NCBI GenBank assembly: GCA_027490555.1
Contig: JAIXXW010000229.1
Location: forward strand, 1-8,936
Direction: 5' to 3'
Length of the DNA stretch: 8,936 nt
Source: Comamonadaceae bacterium
GTDB lineage: Bacteria > Pseudomonadota > Gammaproteobacteria > Burkholderiales > Burkholderiaceae_C
The translations under genes were made by a program, and so were the position numbers. Positions 1 through 6,413 of this stretch are shown here, in pieces; the first letter of the stretch is position 1, and every line of letters starts with the position of its first letter. The notes below the pieces were generated by a model. The model had not been told where the DNA came from. It saw only the letters and a program-made list of their open reading frames with translations, and made no database searches.

Positions 1-933
1 ACGATCGAGATCGATCGCCAATCGATCGCCCGTTATGGCATCAATGTGTCCGATGTCAACGACCTGATCGAAACCGCTTTTGGCGGCAACGAAGTGGGCC
101 AGTTGTACGAAGGCCAGCGGCGCTTTGGCATCGTGGTGCGTTACCCGGCCGAAAACCGCAATTCGATCCAGGCCATCCGCAACACCACCTTGAAAACCAG
201 AGATGGCACCCTGGTTCCCTTGTCGGCGGTGGCCCGCATCGAATTGGTGGACAGCCCGCCCACCATCAGTCGCGAGTTTGGCAAACGCCGCGTGGTGGTG
301 GGCGCCAATGTCAGTGGCCGCGATCTGGGTGGCTTTGTGCAGGAGGTGCAGCGCCGGGTGGATGCGGAACTGCGCCTGCCCGAGGGCTATTACCTGTCCT
401 GGGGCGGTCAGTTCGAAAACATGGAGCGCGCCATGGCCACGCTGACCATCATCGTGCCCCTGACCATTGTGGCCATCTTCTTCCTGCTGTTCATGCTGTT
501 CAACTCGGTGCGCCTGGCCTCGCTGATCATCATGGTGCTGCCGTTCGCCTCGATTGGTGGCGTGATGGCGCTGTTCGTGTCGGGCGAGTACATCAGTGTG
601 CCGGCTTCGGTGGGCTTCATTGCCTTGTGGGGCATCGCGGTGCTCAACGGGGTGGTGCTGGTCAGCTCGATCCGCAAACTGCGCGAAGACGGCCTGTCGG
701 TGGCCGCTGCGGTGCGCGAGGGCTGTGTGCAACGCTTCCGCCCGGTGCTGATGACGGCCACGGTGGCCATGCTGGCCCTGGTGCCATTCCTGTTCGCCAC
801 CGGCCCGGGTTCCGAGGTCCAGCGCCCCCTGGCCGTGGTGGTCATCGGGGGCCTGATTTCCTCTACATTACTGACTTTGGTTGTTCTGCCTACGCTCTAC
901 AGGTGGTTCGACGATCTGCCACAAGAAGCTTGA
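1..933 (+). CDS. Heavy-metal-type RND efflux pump inner-membrane subunit (CusA/CzcA-like), C-terminal part
   Basis: The reading frame is open from base 1, so only the last 310 codons are present; family members are usually a little over 1,000 residues. The visible part starts in the periplasmic porter domain (IARYGINVSDVNDLIETAFGG, about residues 10-30, is typical of CusA/CzcA docking and porter regions). It then crosses the membrane about five times (near residues 146-167, 171-193, 200-223, 248-266 and 274-298 of the fragment), matching the last transmembrane helices of RND pumps. NGVVLVSSIRKLREDG and RFRPVLMTATVAMLALVPF are hallmark segments. Such proton-driven trimers export metal cations (Cu/Ag or Co/Zn/Cd) with a membrane-fusion protein and an outer-membrane channel, whose genes should lie upstream of the window. 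Which metal is exported cannot be decided, because the proton-relay residues lie in the missing part. The GTG at 46 is internal to the gene, not its start. Confidence 0.93.
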   Translation, partial: TIEIDRQSIARYGINVSDVNDLIETAFGGNEVGQLYEGQRRFGIVVRYPAENRNSIQAIRNTTLKTRDGTLVPLSAVARIELVDSPPTISREFGKRRVVVGANVSGRDLGGFVQEVQRRVDAELRLPEGYYLSWGGQFENMERAMATLTIIVPLTIVAIFFLLFMLFNSVRLASLIIMVLPFASIGGVMALFVSGEYISVPASVGFIALWGIAVLNGVVLVSSIRKLREDGLSVAAAVREGCVQRFRPVLMTATVAMLALVPFLFATGPGSEVQRPLAVVVIGGLISSTLLTLVVLPTLYRWFDDLPQEA

Positions 934-948
934 GCTTGGAGAACACTG

Positions 949-1278
949 ATGAAAGAAGTCCGCGCCATCATTCGCCCCAATCGCCGAGAACGCCTGCGCG
1001 AAGCCTTGCGCGCGATCCCCAATTTTCCGGGTGTGTCCATGTTCAGCGCCCAGGGCTTCACCGCCCCGGCCGCCATCGACAAGCGCACGGTGCGCGACGA
1101 GCTGACCGATTTTTCCGAAAAGTACATGGTGTGTGTGCTGTGCCCGGATGACATGGTGGAGACCATCCGCAACACGATCATCACGTCCTGCGGCACGGGA
1201 CAAATCGGCGATGGCCTGGTCTGGGTGTTGGACGTGGCCTCTGTGCACCGGGTCCGCAACGGCGAGCAGATGGCCTGA
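949..1278 (+). CDS. Divergent PII-like signalling protein linked to metal efflux (PII-NG type)
   Basis: This 109-residue protein has the PII fold signature. It opens MKEVRAIIRP and ends with TGQIGDGLVWV (83-93) and HRVRNGE (100-106), equivalent to the C-terminal PII motif TGxIGDGKIFV...IRTGE. The T-loop region (about 38-56) contains no tyrosine, so the uridylylation site Tyr51 of GlnB is missing. The 2-oxoglutarate/Mg glutamine at GlnB 39 appears to be replaced by proline, and the ATP-contacting Lys90 is Leu90; Lys58, Arg101 and Arg103 are kept. It follows the RND pump gene by 15 bases with GGAGA at 938-942, so the two are almost certainly co-transcribed. A PII subgroup (PII-NG) found beside CusA/CzcA-type pumps has been described, and this gene fits it. 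Its ligand and target are unknown; it may sense nucleotides or metal and act on the pump, which is inference. A terminator follows at 1301-1325. Confidence 0.85.
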   Translation: MKEVRAIIRPNRRERLREALRAIPNFPGVSMFSAQGFTAPAAIDKRTVRDELTDFSEKYMVCVLCPDDMVETIRNTIITSCGTGQIGDGLVWVLDVASVHRVRNGEQMA

Positions 1279-1300
1279 GCCCCACCCGCCCCTGGTCCCG

Positions 1301-1325
1301 ACCCACCCTTTGCGGTGGGTTTTTT
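1301..1325 (+). terminator. Intrinsic terminator after the RND/PII-like operon
   Basis: A perfect 7-bp stem (ACCCACC at 1301-1307 pairing with GGTGGGT at 1314-1320) encloses a 6-base loop and runs directly into a T tract (1320-1325). It starts 22 bases after the stop codon of the PII-like gene. It separates the efflux operon from the ABC importer operon. Confidence 0.9.
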
Positions 1326-1407
1326 CTGTCCAGCAGCGCCTGGTCCCCGGCTTGCTGCACGGCAGCGCCCAGGCCGCCACCGGGCATGACGCGGGTGCGA
1401 ATTGGCC

Positions 1408-1432
1408 GGGTGATTTCAGTGTGTAATCACCC
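1408..1432. promoter_or_regulatory. Perfect 8-bp inverted repeat upstream of the ABC importer operon
   Basis: GGGTGATT (1408-1415) and AATCACCC (1425-1432) are perfectly complementary and separated by 9 bases. The repeat lies between the terminator of the previous operon and the start codon at 1458, ending 25 bases before it. It could be an operator for a dimeric regulator or a hairpin in the 5' leader. No T tract follows, so it is not a typical terminator. I see no convincing sigma-70 promoter around it; a TGTAAT at 1422-1427 could be a -10 but lacks a well-spaced -35. The function is inference. Confidence 0.4.
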
Positions 1433-1457
1433 CTGTTCCCTGTATTCCCAAAGCACC

Positions 1458-2327
1458 ATGACCAACACCTTCTTTTCCCAACTTGTCTCCATGGCGCTGG
1501 CCGGCCTGCTGGCCATGTCGAGCATCAGCGTCAGCCACGCCCAAACCACACTGCGCGTGACCACCATCCCCGAAGAGGCCGCCACCGAGCAGGTGCGGAA
1601 ATTCACGCCTTTGGCCAGTTATCTGGAAAAGCAGCTGGGCATCAAGGTGCAGTTCACACCCGTCACCGATTACCCTGCCGCTGTGGAGGCACTGGTCAAC
1701 AAGAAGGTCGATTTGGTCTGGTTTGGCGGCTTCACTTTTGTCCAGGCCAGCATTCGTTCGGGCGGCAAAATCGTGCCAATCGCCCAGCGCGAAGAAGACA
1801 CACGTTTCCAGTCGGTGTTCATCGCCAAGACCGACTCGGGCATCAAGGCACTGGCCGACATGAAGGGCAAGCAGGTCTCTTTTGGCTCGCAAAGCAGCAC
1901 CTCGGGCCACCTGATGCCGCGCAGCTTTTTGCTGCAAGCCAAGATCGACCCTGAGAAAGACTTCAAGCGCATCGCCTACAGCGGCGCGCACGACGCCACC
2001 ATCGCCTCGGTGGTCAGCGGCAAGGTCGACGCTGCCGCGCTCGACATCACCGTGTGGAGAAAATTTGTCGCCGAAAACAAAGTCAACACGCAAGATGTGA
2101 ATGTGTTTTTCACGACGGCGCCCTACTTCAATTACAACTGGTCGGTGCATGCGGACATGCCGGCCGATCTGCGCGAAAAAATCAAGGCCGCCTTGCTGGC
2201 ACTGAGCCCGACCCAGCCTGAGCACGCCGAGATCCTCAAGCTCAACCGCGCCACCCGCTATGTGCCCACCACACCCGAGAACTACAAGGGTCTGGAGTCG
2301 GCCGCACGCAGCGCAGGCTTGCTCTGA
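1458..2327 (+). CDS. Periplasmic binding protein of a phosphonate/selenate-type ABC importer
   Basis: The 289-residue protein belongs to the PhnD-like phosphate/phosphite/phosphonate-binding family. After a signal peptide (probable cleavage SHA-QTT, residues 28/29), it shows VTDYPAAVEALVNKKVDLVW (69-88) and GGFTFVQA (90-97). It also has the anion-binding loop SSTSGHLMP (146-154) and GAHDATIASVVSGKVDAAA (176-194), all in PhnD order. The overall wording (GGFTFVQA, QREED, STSGHLMPR, NYNWSV, RYVPTTPENYKGLE) is what I recall from the clade named putative selenate ABC transporter binding protein. Selenate is therefore the favoured substrate, with phosphonate or phosphite as alternatives. The ATG at 1458 is chosen because it places the hydrophobic signal core near the N terminus; the frame stays open upstream to an ATG at 1386. 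Neither start has a good ribosome binding site, and the signal n-region from 1458 lacks Lys and Arg. ATPase and permease genes follow directly. Confidence 0.88.
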   Translation: MTNTFFSQLVSMALAGLLAMSSISVSHAQTTLRVTTIPEEAATEQVRKFTPLASYLEKQLGIKVQFTPVTDYPAAVEALVNKKVDLVWFGGFTFVQASIRSGGKIVPIAQREEDTRFQSVFIAKTDSGIKALADMKGKQVSFGSQSSTSGHLMPRSFLLQAKIDPEKDFKRIAYSGAHDATIASVVSGKVDAAALDITVWRKFVAENKVNTQDVNVFFTTAPYFNYNWSVHADMPADLREKIKAALLALSPTQPEHAEILKLNRATRYVPTTPENYKGLESAARSAGLL

Positions 2328-2344
2328 AGCCAGGCAGCTGCGCG

Positions 2345-3184
2345 GTGAAGATCGAGGTCCAGGACCTGCAGACCCGGCACCCGGCCGCTTTGCCTGGTGC
2401 GCGGCCGGCTTTGCGGGCGCTGAGCCTGAGTCTGGCCGCTGGCGAGCAGGTGGCCATCATCGGTCCTTCCGGGGCGGGCAAGACCACCTTGCTGCAGGTG
2501 CTGGCCTGCTCGCAGCGGCCCACCCAAGGCACCTTGCAGCTGGCCGGTGCGAACCCCTGGACATTGCCCGCCAGCGCCCTGCGCGCACTGCGCGGCCAGT
2601 TGTTTCTGGCCCCCCAGGTGCCACCGCTGCCGCCGCGCCAGCGCGTGGTGACCTCGGTGCTGGCTGGGCGTTTGCCGGCCATGGGCTTGTGGGCCAGTTT
2701 GCGCTCGCTCTTTTACCCGAGCGACATCCCCGCCGCGCACGCGGCGCTGGCCCATTTTGACCTGAGCGACAAGCTGTTTGAACGCGTGGACCGCCTGTCC
2801 GGCGGTGAGCGCCAGCGGGTGGGCCTGGCCCGCGCCTTGCTGGCCCCGGCCAGTTTGTGGCTGATCGACGAGCCGCTGTCGGCGCTCGACCCGATGCGTG
2901 CCCGCATGGCCATCTCCGCCCTGGTGGGTCTGGCCGCCCAGCGGCAAGTCACGTTGGTGGCCACGCTGCACCAGGTGGACATGGCGCTGGCACACTTTCC
3001 GCGCACCATCGGCCTGCGCGAGGGCGAGTTGGTGTTTGACTTGCCGTCTGCACAAGTCAGCCGCGAGCATCTGGCGCATTTGTATGCCCAGCACGAGCAC
3101 GAGTTGCGTGGCGAGGTCCAGCCTGTGGCGCTGCCCGATGCTGCCGCCGCTGCACCCGCGCCCCTGGTGCTCGATGGCCGTTGA
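2345..3184 (+). CDS. ABC importer ATPase (PhnC-like)
   Basis: This 279-residue cytoplasmic ATPase powers the importer encoded around it. It has every ABC motif: Walker A GPSGAGKTT (40-48), Q-loop glutamine at 91 (APQVP), signature LSGGERQRVGLARALL (151-166), Walker B LWLIDEP (171-177), D-loop SALD (179-182) and the switch histidine at 209 (TLHQVD, the wording usual in PhnC-type ATPases). The domain is complete by about residue 250. The last 25-30 residues are Ala/Pro-rich and probably a disordered tail. The start is a GTG 17 bases after the binding-protein stop; its ribosome binding site is weak (CAGG near 2331-2334), consistent with translational coupling. No ATG in this frame gives the full nucleotide-binding domain. 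The family assignment is firm, but the substrate is set by the binding protein and stays open. Confidence 0.93.
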   Translation: MKIEVQDLQTRHPAALPGARPALRALSLSLAAGEQVAIIGPSGAGKTTLLQVLACSQRPTQGTLQLAGANPWTLPASALRALRGQLFLAPQVPPLPPRQRVVTSVLAGRLPAMGLWASLRSLFYPSDIPAAHAALAHFDLSDKLFERVDRLSGGERQRVGLARALLAPASLWLIDEPLSALDPMRARMAISALVGLAAQRQVTLVATLHQVDMALAHFPRTIGLREGELVFDLPSAQVSREHLAHLYAQHEHELRGEVQPVALPDAAAAAPAPLVLDGR

Positions 3185-3218
3185 AGCGGCCAAGTTCTGC
3201 ATGCCGCGCGAACAGCAC

Positions 3219-4079
3219 ATGTCCGCTCCCGCTCCCGGTTCGGACCCCCTCAGGCCCCAGCCCATGGCACCTGAACGCGATCCGGCTTTTGCCTCACGCG
3301 TGTTCTGGCTGAGCCTGGCGCTGGTCTTGCTCTGGCCGCTGGGCGTGGCCACCGAGTTCCGGCCCTGGGTGCTGTGGGCGCCCGAGAACCGCAAAGTCAC
3401 GGCCGATTTTGTGGCCAGCTTTTGGCCGCTGGTGCACAACGCCGAATTCATGGACATGTTGGTGCGCGAAACCTGGCGCACCGTGGCCATGGCCACCGCG
3501 GGCGTCACTTTGGCGCTGGTGTTGGCCGTGCCTTTGAGTCTGATGGCCACCCGCGTGTTGTCGCTCTCGGCCTTGTCGGGTCGCATGGACCGCTGGCCCG
3601 CTGTGGTGCGTTGGTGCGTGCGCGCCACCTTGATCGTGCTGCGCAGCGTGCCCGAGCTGGTGTGGGCCTTGGTGTTTGTGCGTGTGGTGGGTCTGGGGCC
3701 CACAGCGGGTGTGCTGGCCATTGCGCTGACCTATGGCGGCATGCTGGGCAAGGTGTATGCCGAAATTTTGGAAAGTGGCGAAAGCCACGCCACCCAAACC
3801 CTGATGCGCAATGGCAGTGGCCGCCTGCAGGCTTTTGTGTATGCGCTGCTGCCCAGCCACGCGGCCGAGCTGGCGTCTTACACGGTGTACCGCTGGGAAT
3901 GTGCGATCCGCTCGTCGGTCGTGCTGGGCTTTGTGGGTGCGGGTGGCTTGGGCCAGCAACTGGACAATTCGATGAAGATGTTCAATGGTGGTGAAGTGGC
4001 CACCTTGCTGCTGGTGTTCATCGTGCTGGTGGCGCTGGCCGACCGCGTGAGCGCTTGGTTGAGAAAGGCGCTGGCATGA
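3219..4079 (+). CDS. ABC importer permease 1 (PhnE-like)
   Basis: This 286-residue inner-membrane protein is a binding-protein-dependent transport permease. It has a hydrophobic segment near 28-46, then helices near 86-110, 132-160, 162-180 and 255-275. The EAA-type coupling loop at 181-212 (AEILESGESHATQTLMRNGS up to ALLP) contacts the ATPase. RSVPELVWALVFV (142-154) and VVLGFVGAGGLGQQL (234-248) are typical of the PhnE group. The start is uncertain: in-frame ATGs occur at 3174, 3201, 3219 and 3264, none with a clear ribosome binding site. I chose 3219 because the product is close in length to the second permease; 3174 would overlap the ATPase stop. Its stop overlaps the next gene's start by four bases (ATGA), so the two permeases are translationally coupled and probably form a heterodimer. 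Confidence 0.88.
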   Translation: MSAPAPGSDPLRPQPMAPERDPAFASRVFWLSLALVLLWPLGVATEFRPWVLWAPENRKVTADFVASFWPLVHNAEFMDMLVRETWRTVAMATAGVTLALVLAVPLSLMATRVLSLSALSGRMDRWPAVVRWCVRATLIVLRSVPELVWALVFVRVVGLGPTAGVLAIALTYGGMLGKVYAEILESGESHATQTLMRNGSGRLQAFVYALLPSHAAELASYTVYRWECAIRSSVVLGFVGAGGLGQQLDNSMKMFNGGEVATLLLVFIVLVALADRVSAWLRKALA

Positions 4080-4909
4080 AGCCTTTCCCACGCGAGGCGG
4101 CCAACCCGCCCTGCAAATTGCCGCCGCCGATTTTTGATGCCCGCTGCAAGGCGTGTTGGTTCACTTTGGCTTTGCTGGTCTTGGTGGTGGCCAGTTTTGT
4201 CTCGCTGGATCTGGACTGGGCGTCTTTGGCGTCCATGGAGGCTGCGCGCAGCATGGGCCGCTTTGTGGCGGAATTTTTCCCGCCCGATTTGTCACCTGTG
4301 TTTGTGAACAAAGTGGCTTGGGCCGCTTGGGAAACCCTGGCCATGTCGGCGCTGGGCACCGTCATGGCAGCCTGGCTGGGCCTGGCGTTGGCCGTGCCCG
4401 CCAGCCGCATGTCCGCCCAAGACCCGGCTTGGCTGCGCAGCCCCACCCGCTGGTTGCTCAATGCTTTGCGCGCCATTCCTGAATTGGTGTGGGCCGCGTT
4501 GCTGTTGATCTCTGCGGGTTTGGGGCCCATGGCGGGCACCTTGGCGCTGGCACTGCACACCAGTGGTGTGCTGGGCCGCCTGTTTGCCGAGGCCATGGAG
4601 AACATCCCCACCGGGCCGGGTGATGCCTTGCGCACCCAAGGCGTGGGGCCGCTGCGTGTGTTCTTTTACGCCACCTTGCCCCAGGTGCTGCCGCAACTCA
4701 TGAGCTACACCCTGTACCGCTGGGAAAACAACATCCGCGCTGCCGCCGTGCTGGGCGTGGTGGGTGCAGGTGGTCTGGGCCAGCTGCTGACCTTCCACAT
4801 GGGCTTGTTCCACATGAACAAGACCGCCACCATTTTGGCGGCCATGCTGCTGATGGTGGCCTGCGTGGACGCTTTGAGCTTTGCCGCACGTCGCTGGTTG
4901 ACACGCTGA
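4076..4909 (+). CDS. ABC importer permease 2 (PhnE-like)
   Basis: This 277-residue membrane protein is a paralogue of the preceding permease. Both carry R(S/A)(V/I)PELVWA, SYT(V/L)YRWE and VVGAGGLGQ-type segments at matching places. Hydrophobic helices lie near 28-46, 85-108, 136-165 and 250-270, and the EAA loop is at 172-202 (AEAMENIPTGPGDALRTQGV up to TLPQ). The ATG at 4076 overlaps the previous stop (ATGA) and has AAAGG at 4064-4068 seven bases upstream, which favours it over the in-frame TTG at 4055. The conserved domain makes an importer role secure. The pair suggests that the transmembrane channel is built from two different subunits, as in several phosphonate- and phosphite-type systems. 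It is the last gene of the operon; REP-like hairpins begin about 30 bases after its stop. Confidence 0.9.
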   Translation: MKPFPREAANPPCKLPPPIFDARCKACWFTLALLVLVVASFVSLDLDWASLASMEAARSMGRFVAEFFPPDLSPVFVNKVAWAAWETLAMSALGTVMAAWLGLALAVPASRMSAQDPAWLRSPTRWLLNALRAIPELVWAALLLISAGLGPMAGTLALALHTSGVLGRLFAEAMENIPTGPGDALRTQGVGPLRVFFYATLPQVLPQLMSYTLYRWENNIRAAAVLGVVGAGGLGQLLTFHMGLFHMNKTATILAAMLLMVACVDALSFAARRWLTR

Positions 4910-4931
4910 TGCACCGCAGGGTTTGCGCCAG

Positions 4932-5078
4932 GGTTGTGTAGGCGCCCACCCCGTGGGCAGCCCTGCCACACGCCCTGAGTCTCCCCATGTTTTTTGTAGG
5001 AGCCCACCCCGTGGGCGATGTTGCCACACGCGCTGGGCCAACCCATGGTTTTTGTAGGAGCCCACCCCGTGGGCGATG
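4932..5078 (+). repeat. Array of three REP-like palindromes in 58-bp direct repeats
   Basis: Three copies of GTAGG-(A/C)-GCCCAC-CCC-GTGGGC start at 4938, 4996 and 5054, exactly 58 bases apart and all in the same orientation. Each forms a 6-bp stem with a CCC loop (4944-4958, 5002-5016, 5060-5074) after a GTAG tetranucleotide. Bases 4984-5020 and 5042-5078 match at 36 of 37 positions. Units 1 and 2 also share their spacer (GCCACACGC and a terminal CCCATG), about 44 of 58 positions in all. The GTAG-plus-hairpin design resembles REP elements of Pseudomonas and Xanthomonas, which are mobilised by RAYT transposases. The array fills the gap between two convergent operons, ending 25 bases before the MFS stop. 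No T tract follows any hairpin in either direction, so they are not classic intrinsic terminators, though they may shield mRNA 3' ends. Confidence 0.85.
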
Positions 5079-5102
5079 GACCCGATGCAAACGCCGCCCG
5101 CC

Positions 5103-6365
5103 TCAGGCCGGTGCGCGCTGCGCATGGCGCTGCGCCGCCCACAGCGCCCCGGTGCCCAGCAGGCTCGCGCTCAGCAGCCACCACAATGCCAGGGTGTAGC
5201 CGTGCTCGGGCGACCACAGCAGGCCCAGCACCAGGGGCGCGGCAGCGCGAGCCAGCGCGATCGGCAGGCCCAGCAGACCGTTAAGCTGTCCCACGTTCTC
5301 TTGGCTGACGTACTGCGCCATGGCCGTGCCCTTGACGATGGTGTTCATGCCATTGCCCAGTCCGTAGAGCAGCACGAACACCAGCGCCGCCAGCGGCTGC
5401 AGGCCACCGACCAGCAGCACCAGCACCCCCGCCGGGATCAGGGTCGGGATCCAGCGGTTGGCGGCGTGCACATCCCAATGGCGCTCGAACAAGAACAGCA
5501 CCAGCCGCCCCAGCACCTGAATCACCCCGATGGCCGCCGGGATCGCCAGCACCCAGGCCGGTGGCAGCCCCGACTCCTGCAGCAAGGCGATCATGTGCGC
5601 GGGCAAGGCCGAGGTGACCGCCAGGGTCAGCACCATGAACAAGGCCAGCAGCCAAAACGGCGCACGCCGCAGATGCGCGCTCACCGGCTCGCTGGGTGTG
5701 GGCACATCGGCGCGGTCATCGCTTGCAGAGCCGGCTGCAGGCGGCGCCGTGGTCGTCAAGGGGCGGCTCGGGCGTGGCGCCCCCTGCAGCAGCCAGCCGT
5801 GCAAGGGCGCGCAGACCAGAAACTGCAGCCCGGCCAGTGCCCACAGCGCCTGGCGCCAGCCCCACAGCTCCATCCACCAGGCGAACAAGGGGATGAACAC
5901 CGTGCTGGCCAGGCCCCCCAAAAAGGTGAGGATGATGATGGCGCGGCGAAAGTCCTGGGCAAAGCGGCGCGTGACCACCGCAAAAGCCGGGTTGTACAGC
6001 GTGGCCGCCATGCCCAGGCCCAGCCAGATCCAGGCGGCATAGAACCCGGTGACCGAATCCACCTGGCTGTGCCCCAGCAAGCCCAGGCCCACCCAGACCG
6101 AGCCCAGCGTCATCACCGCACGCTCGTGGCCGGCATCGATCCAGCGGCCCACCCGGTAGGCCATCAGACCTTCTGCCAGCAGGGCCAGACTGAAGGCCAG
6201 CGAAGACTCGGCCCGGCCCATGCCCAGCTCGGCTTCGAGCGGCGTCATCAGCAAGGAAAAGGTGTAGAAAACGCTGCCCCAGGTGATGAGCTGCGGCAGC
6301 GACAGCCAGACGCTGAAAGGCCCCAGTGGTGCGGCGGTCGCAAGGGGGGCTTTGGCGTGGGGCAT
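5103..6365 (-). CDS. Major facilitator superfamily transporter, substrate unknown
   Basis: This 420-residue inner-membrane protein has about twelve hydrophobic segments in two halves, separated by a hydrophilic Ala/Pro/Asp-rich loop (about 195-233). The MFS motif A between helices 2 and 3 is visible as GRWIDAGHERAVM (73-85). The second half carries YGLGNGMNTIVKGTAMAQY (334-352), common in MFS subfamilies. The length fits a secondary carrier of the 400-430 residue class. The ATG at 6363-6365 is the farthest upstream start that fits; no Shine-Dalgarno sequence is obvious, and the preceding hairpin (6377-6398) crowds the site. The gene follows comM by 48 bases on the same strand and may be co-transcribed with it. 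Nothing in the sequence or the neighbours fixes the substrate; efflux of a small molecule or uptake of an organic anion are both possible. Confidence 0.87.
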   Translation of the reverse strand: MPHAKAPLATAAPLGPFSVWLSLPQLITWGSVFYTFSLLMTPLEAELGMGRAESSLAFSLALLAEGLMAYRVGRWIDAGHERAVMTLGSVWVGLGLLGHSQVDSVTGFYAAWIWLGLGMAATLYNPAFAVVTRRFAQDFRRAIIILTFLGGLASTVFIPLFAWWMELWGWRQALWALAGLQFLVCAPLHGWLLQGAPRPSRPLTTTAPPAAGSASDDRADVPTPSEPVSAHLRRAPFWLLALFMVLTLAVTSALPAHMIALLQESGLPPAWVLAIPAAIGVIQVLGRLVLFLFERHWDVHAANRWIPTLIPAGVLVLLVGGLQPLAALVFVLLYGLGNGMNTIVKGTAMAQYVSQENVGQLNGLLGLPIALARAAAPLVLGLLWSPEHGYTLALWWLLSASLLGTGALWAAQRHAQRAPA

Positions 6366-6376
6366 GGTGCCATTAT

Positions 6377-6398
6377 CCGGGGCCGACGCCGGCCCCGG
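6377..6398 (-). other. Strong GC hairpin between comM and the MFS gene
   Basis: CCGGGGCCG (6377-6385) and CGGCCCCGG (6390-6398) form a perfect 9-bp stem with a 4-base loop. It lies 15 bases after the comM stop and 11 bases before the MFS start in the direction of transcription. No T run follows on the minus strand (ATAATGGCACC), so simple intrinsic termination is unlikely. It could stabilise the comM 3' end, pause polymerase or restrain MFS translation. Confidence 0.5.
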
Positions 6399-6413
6399 TG
6401 GCGGCCATGCGGG

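Noticed and set aside
1402..1427. Sigma-70 promoter TTGGCC...TGTAAT before the binding protein
   Set aside because: The spacer is only 14 bases and the -35 match is poor.
2282..3721. A 479-codon open frame on the - strand
   Set aside because: It is antisense to the ABC ATPase and first permease, has no recognisable domain, and its composition is typical of a mirror frame.
4944..5074. REP hairpins as bidirectional intrinsic terminators
   Set aside because: The T run precedes rather than follows the stems on the + strand, and on the - strand it becomes an A run. Neither direction has the needed U tract.
4932..5078. CRISPR-like regular spacing
   Set aside because: Only three units are present, each repeat is itself a hairpin, and the spacers are partly conserved between units. 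REP-like elements explain this better, and no cas gene is present.
4705..5217. Repeat-peptide open frames across the REP array on the - strand
   Set aside because: The 58-bp period is not a multiple of three, so each unit is read in a different frame. There is no family match and no ribosome binding site, so these are likely artefacts of repeat DNA.
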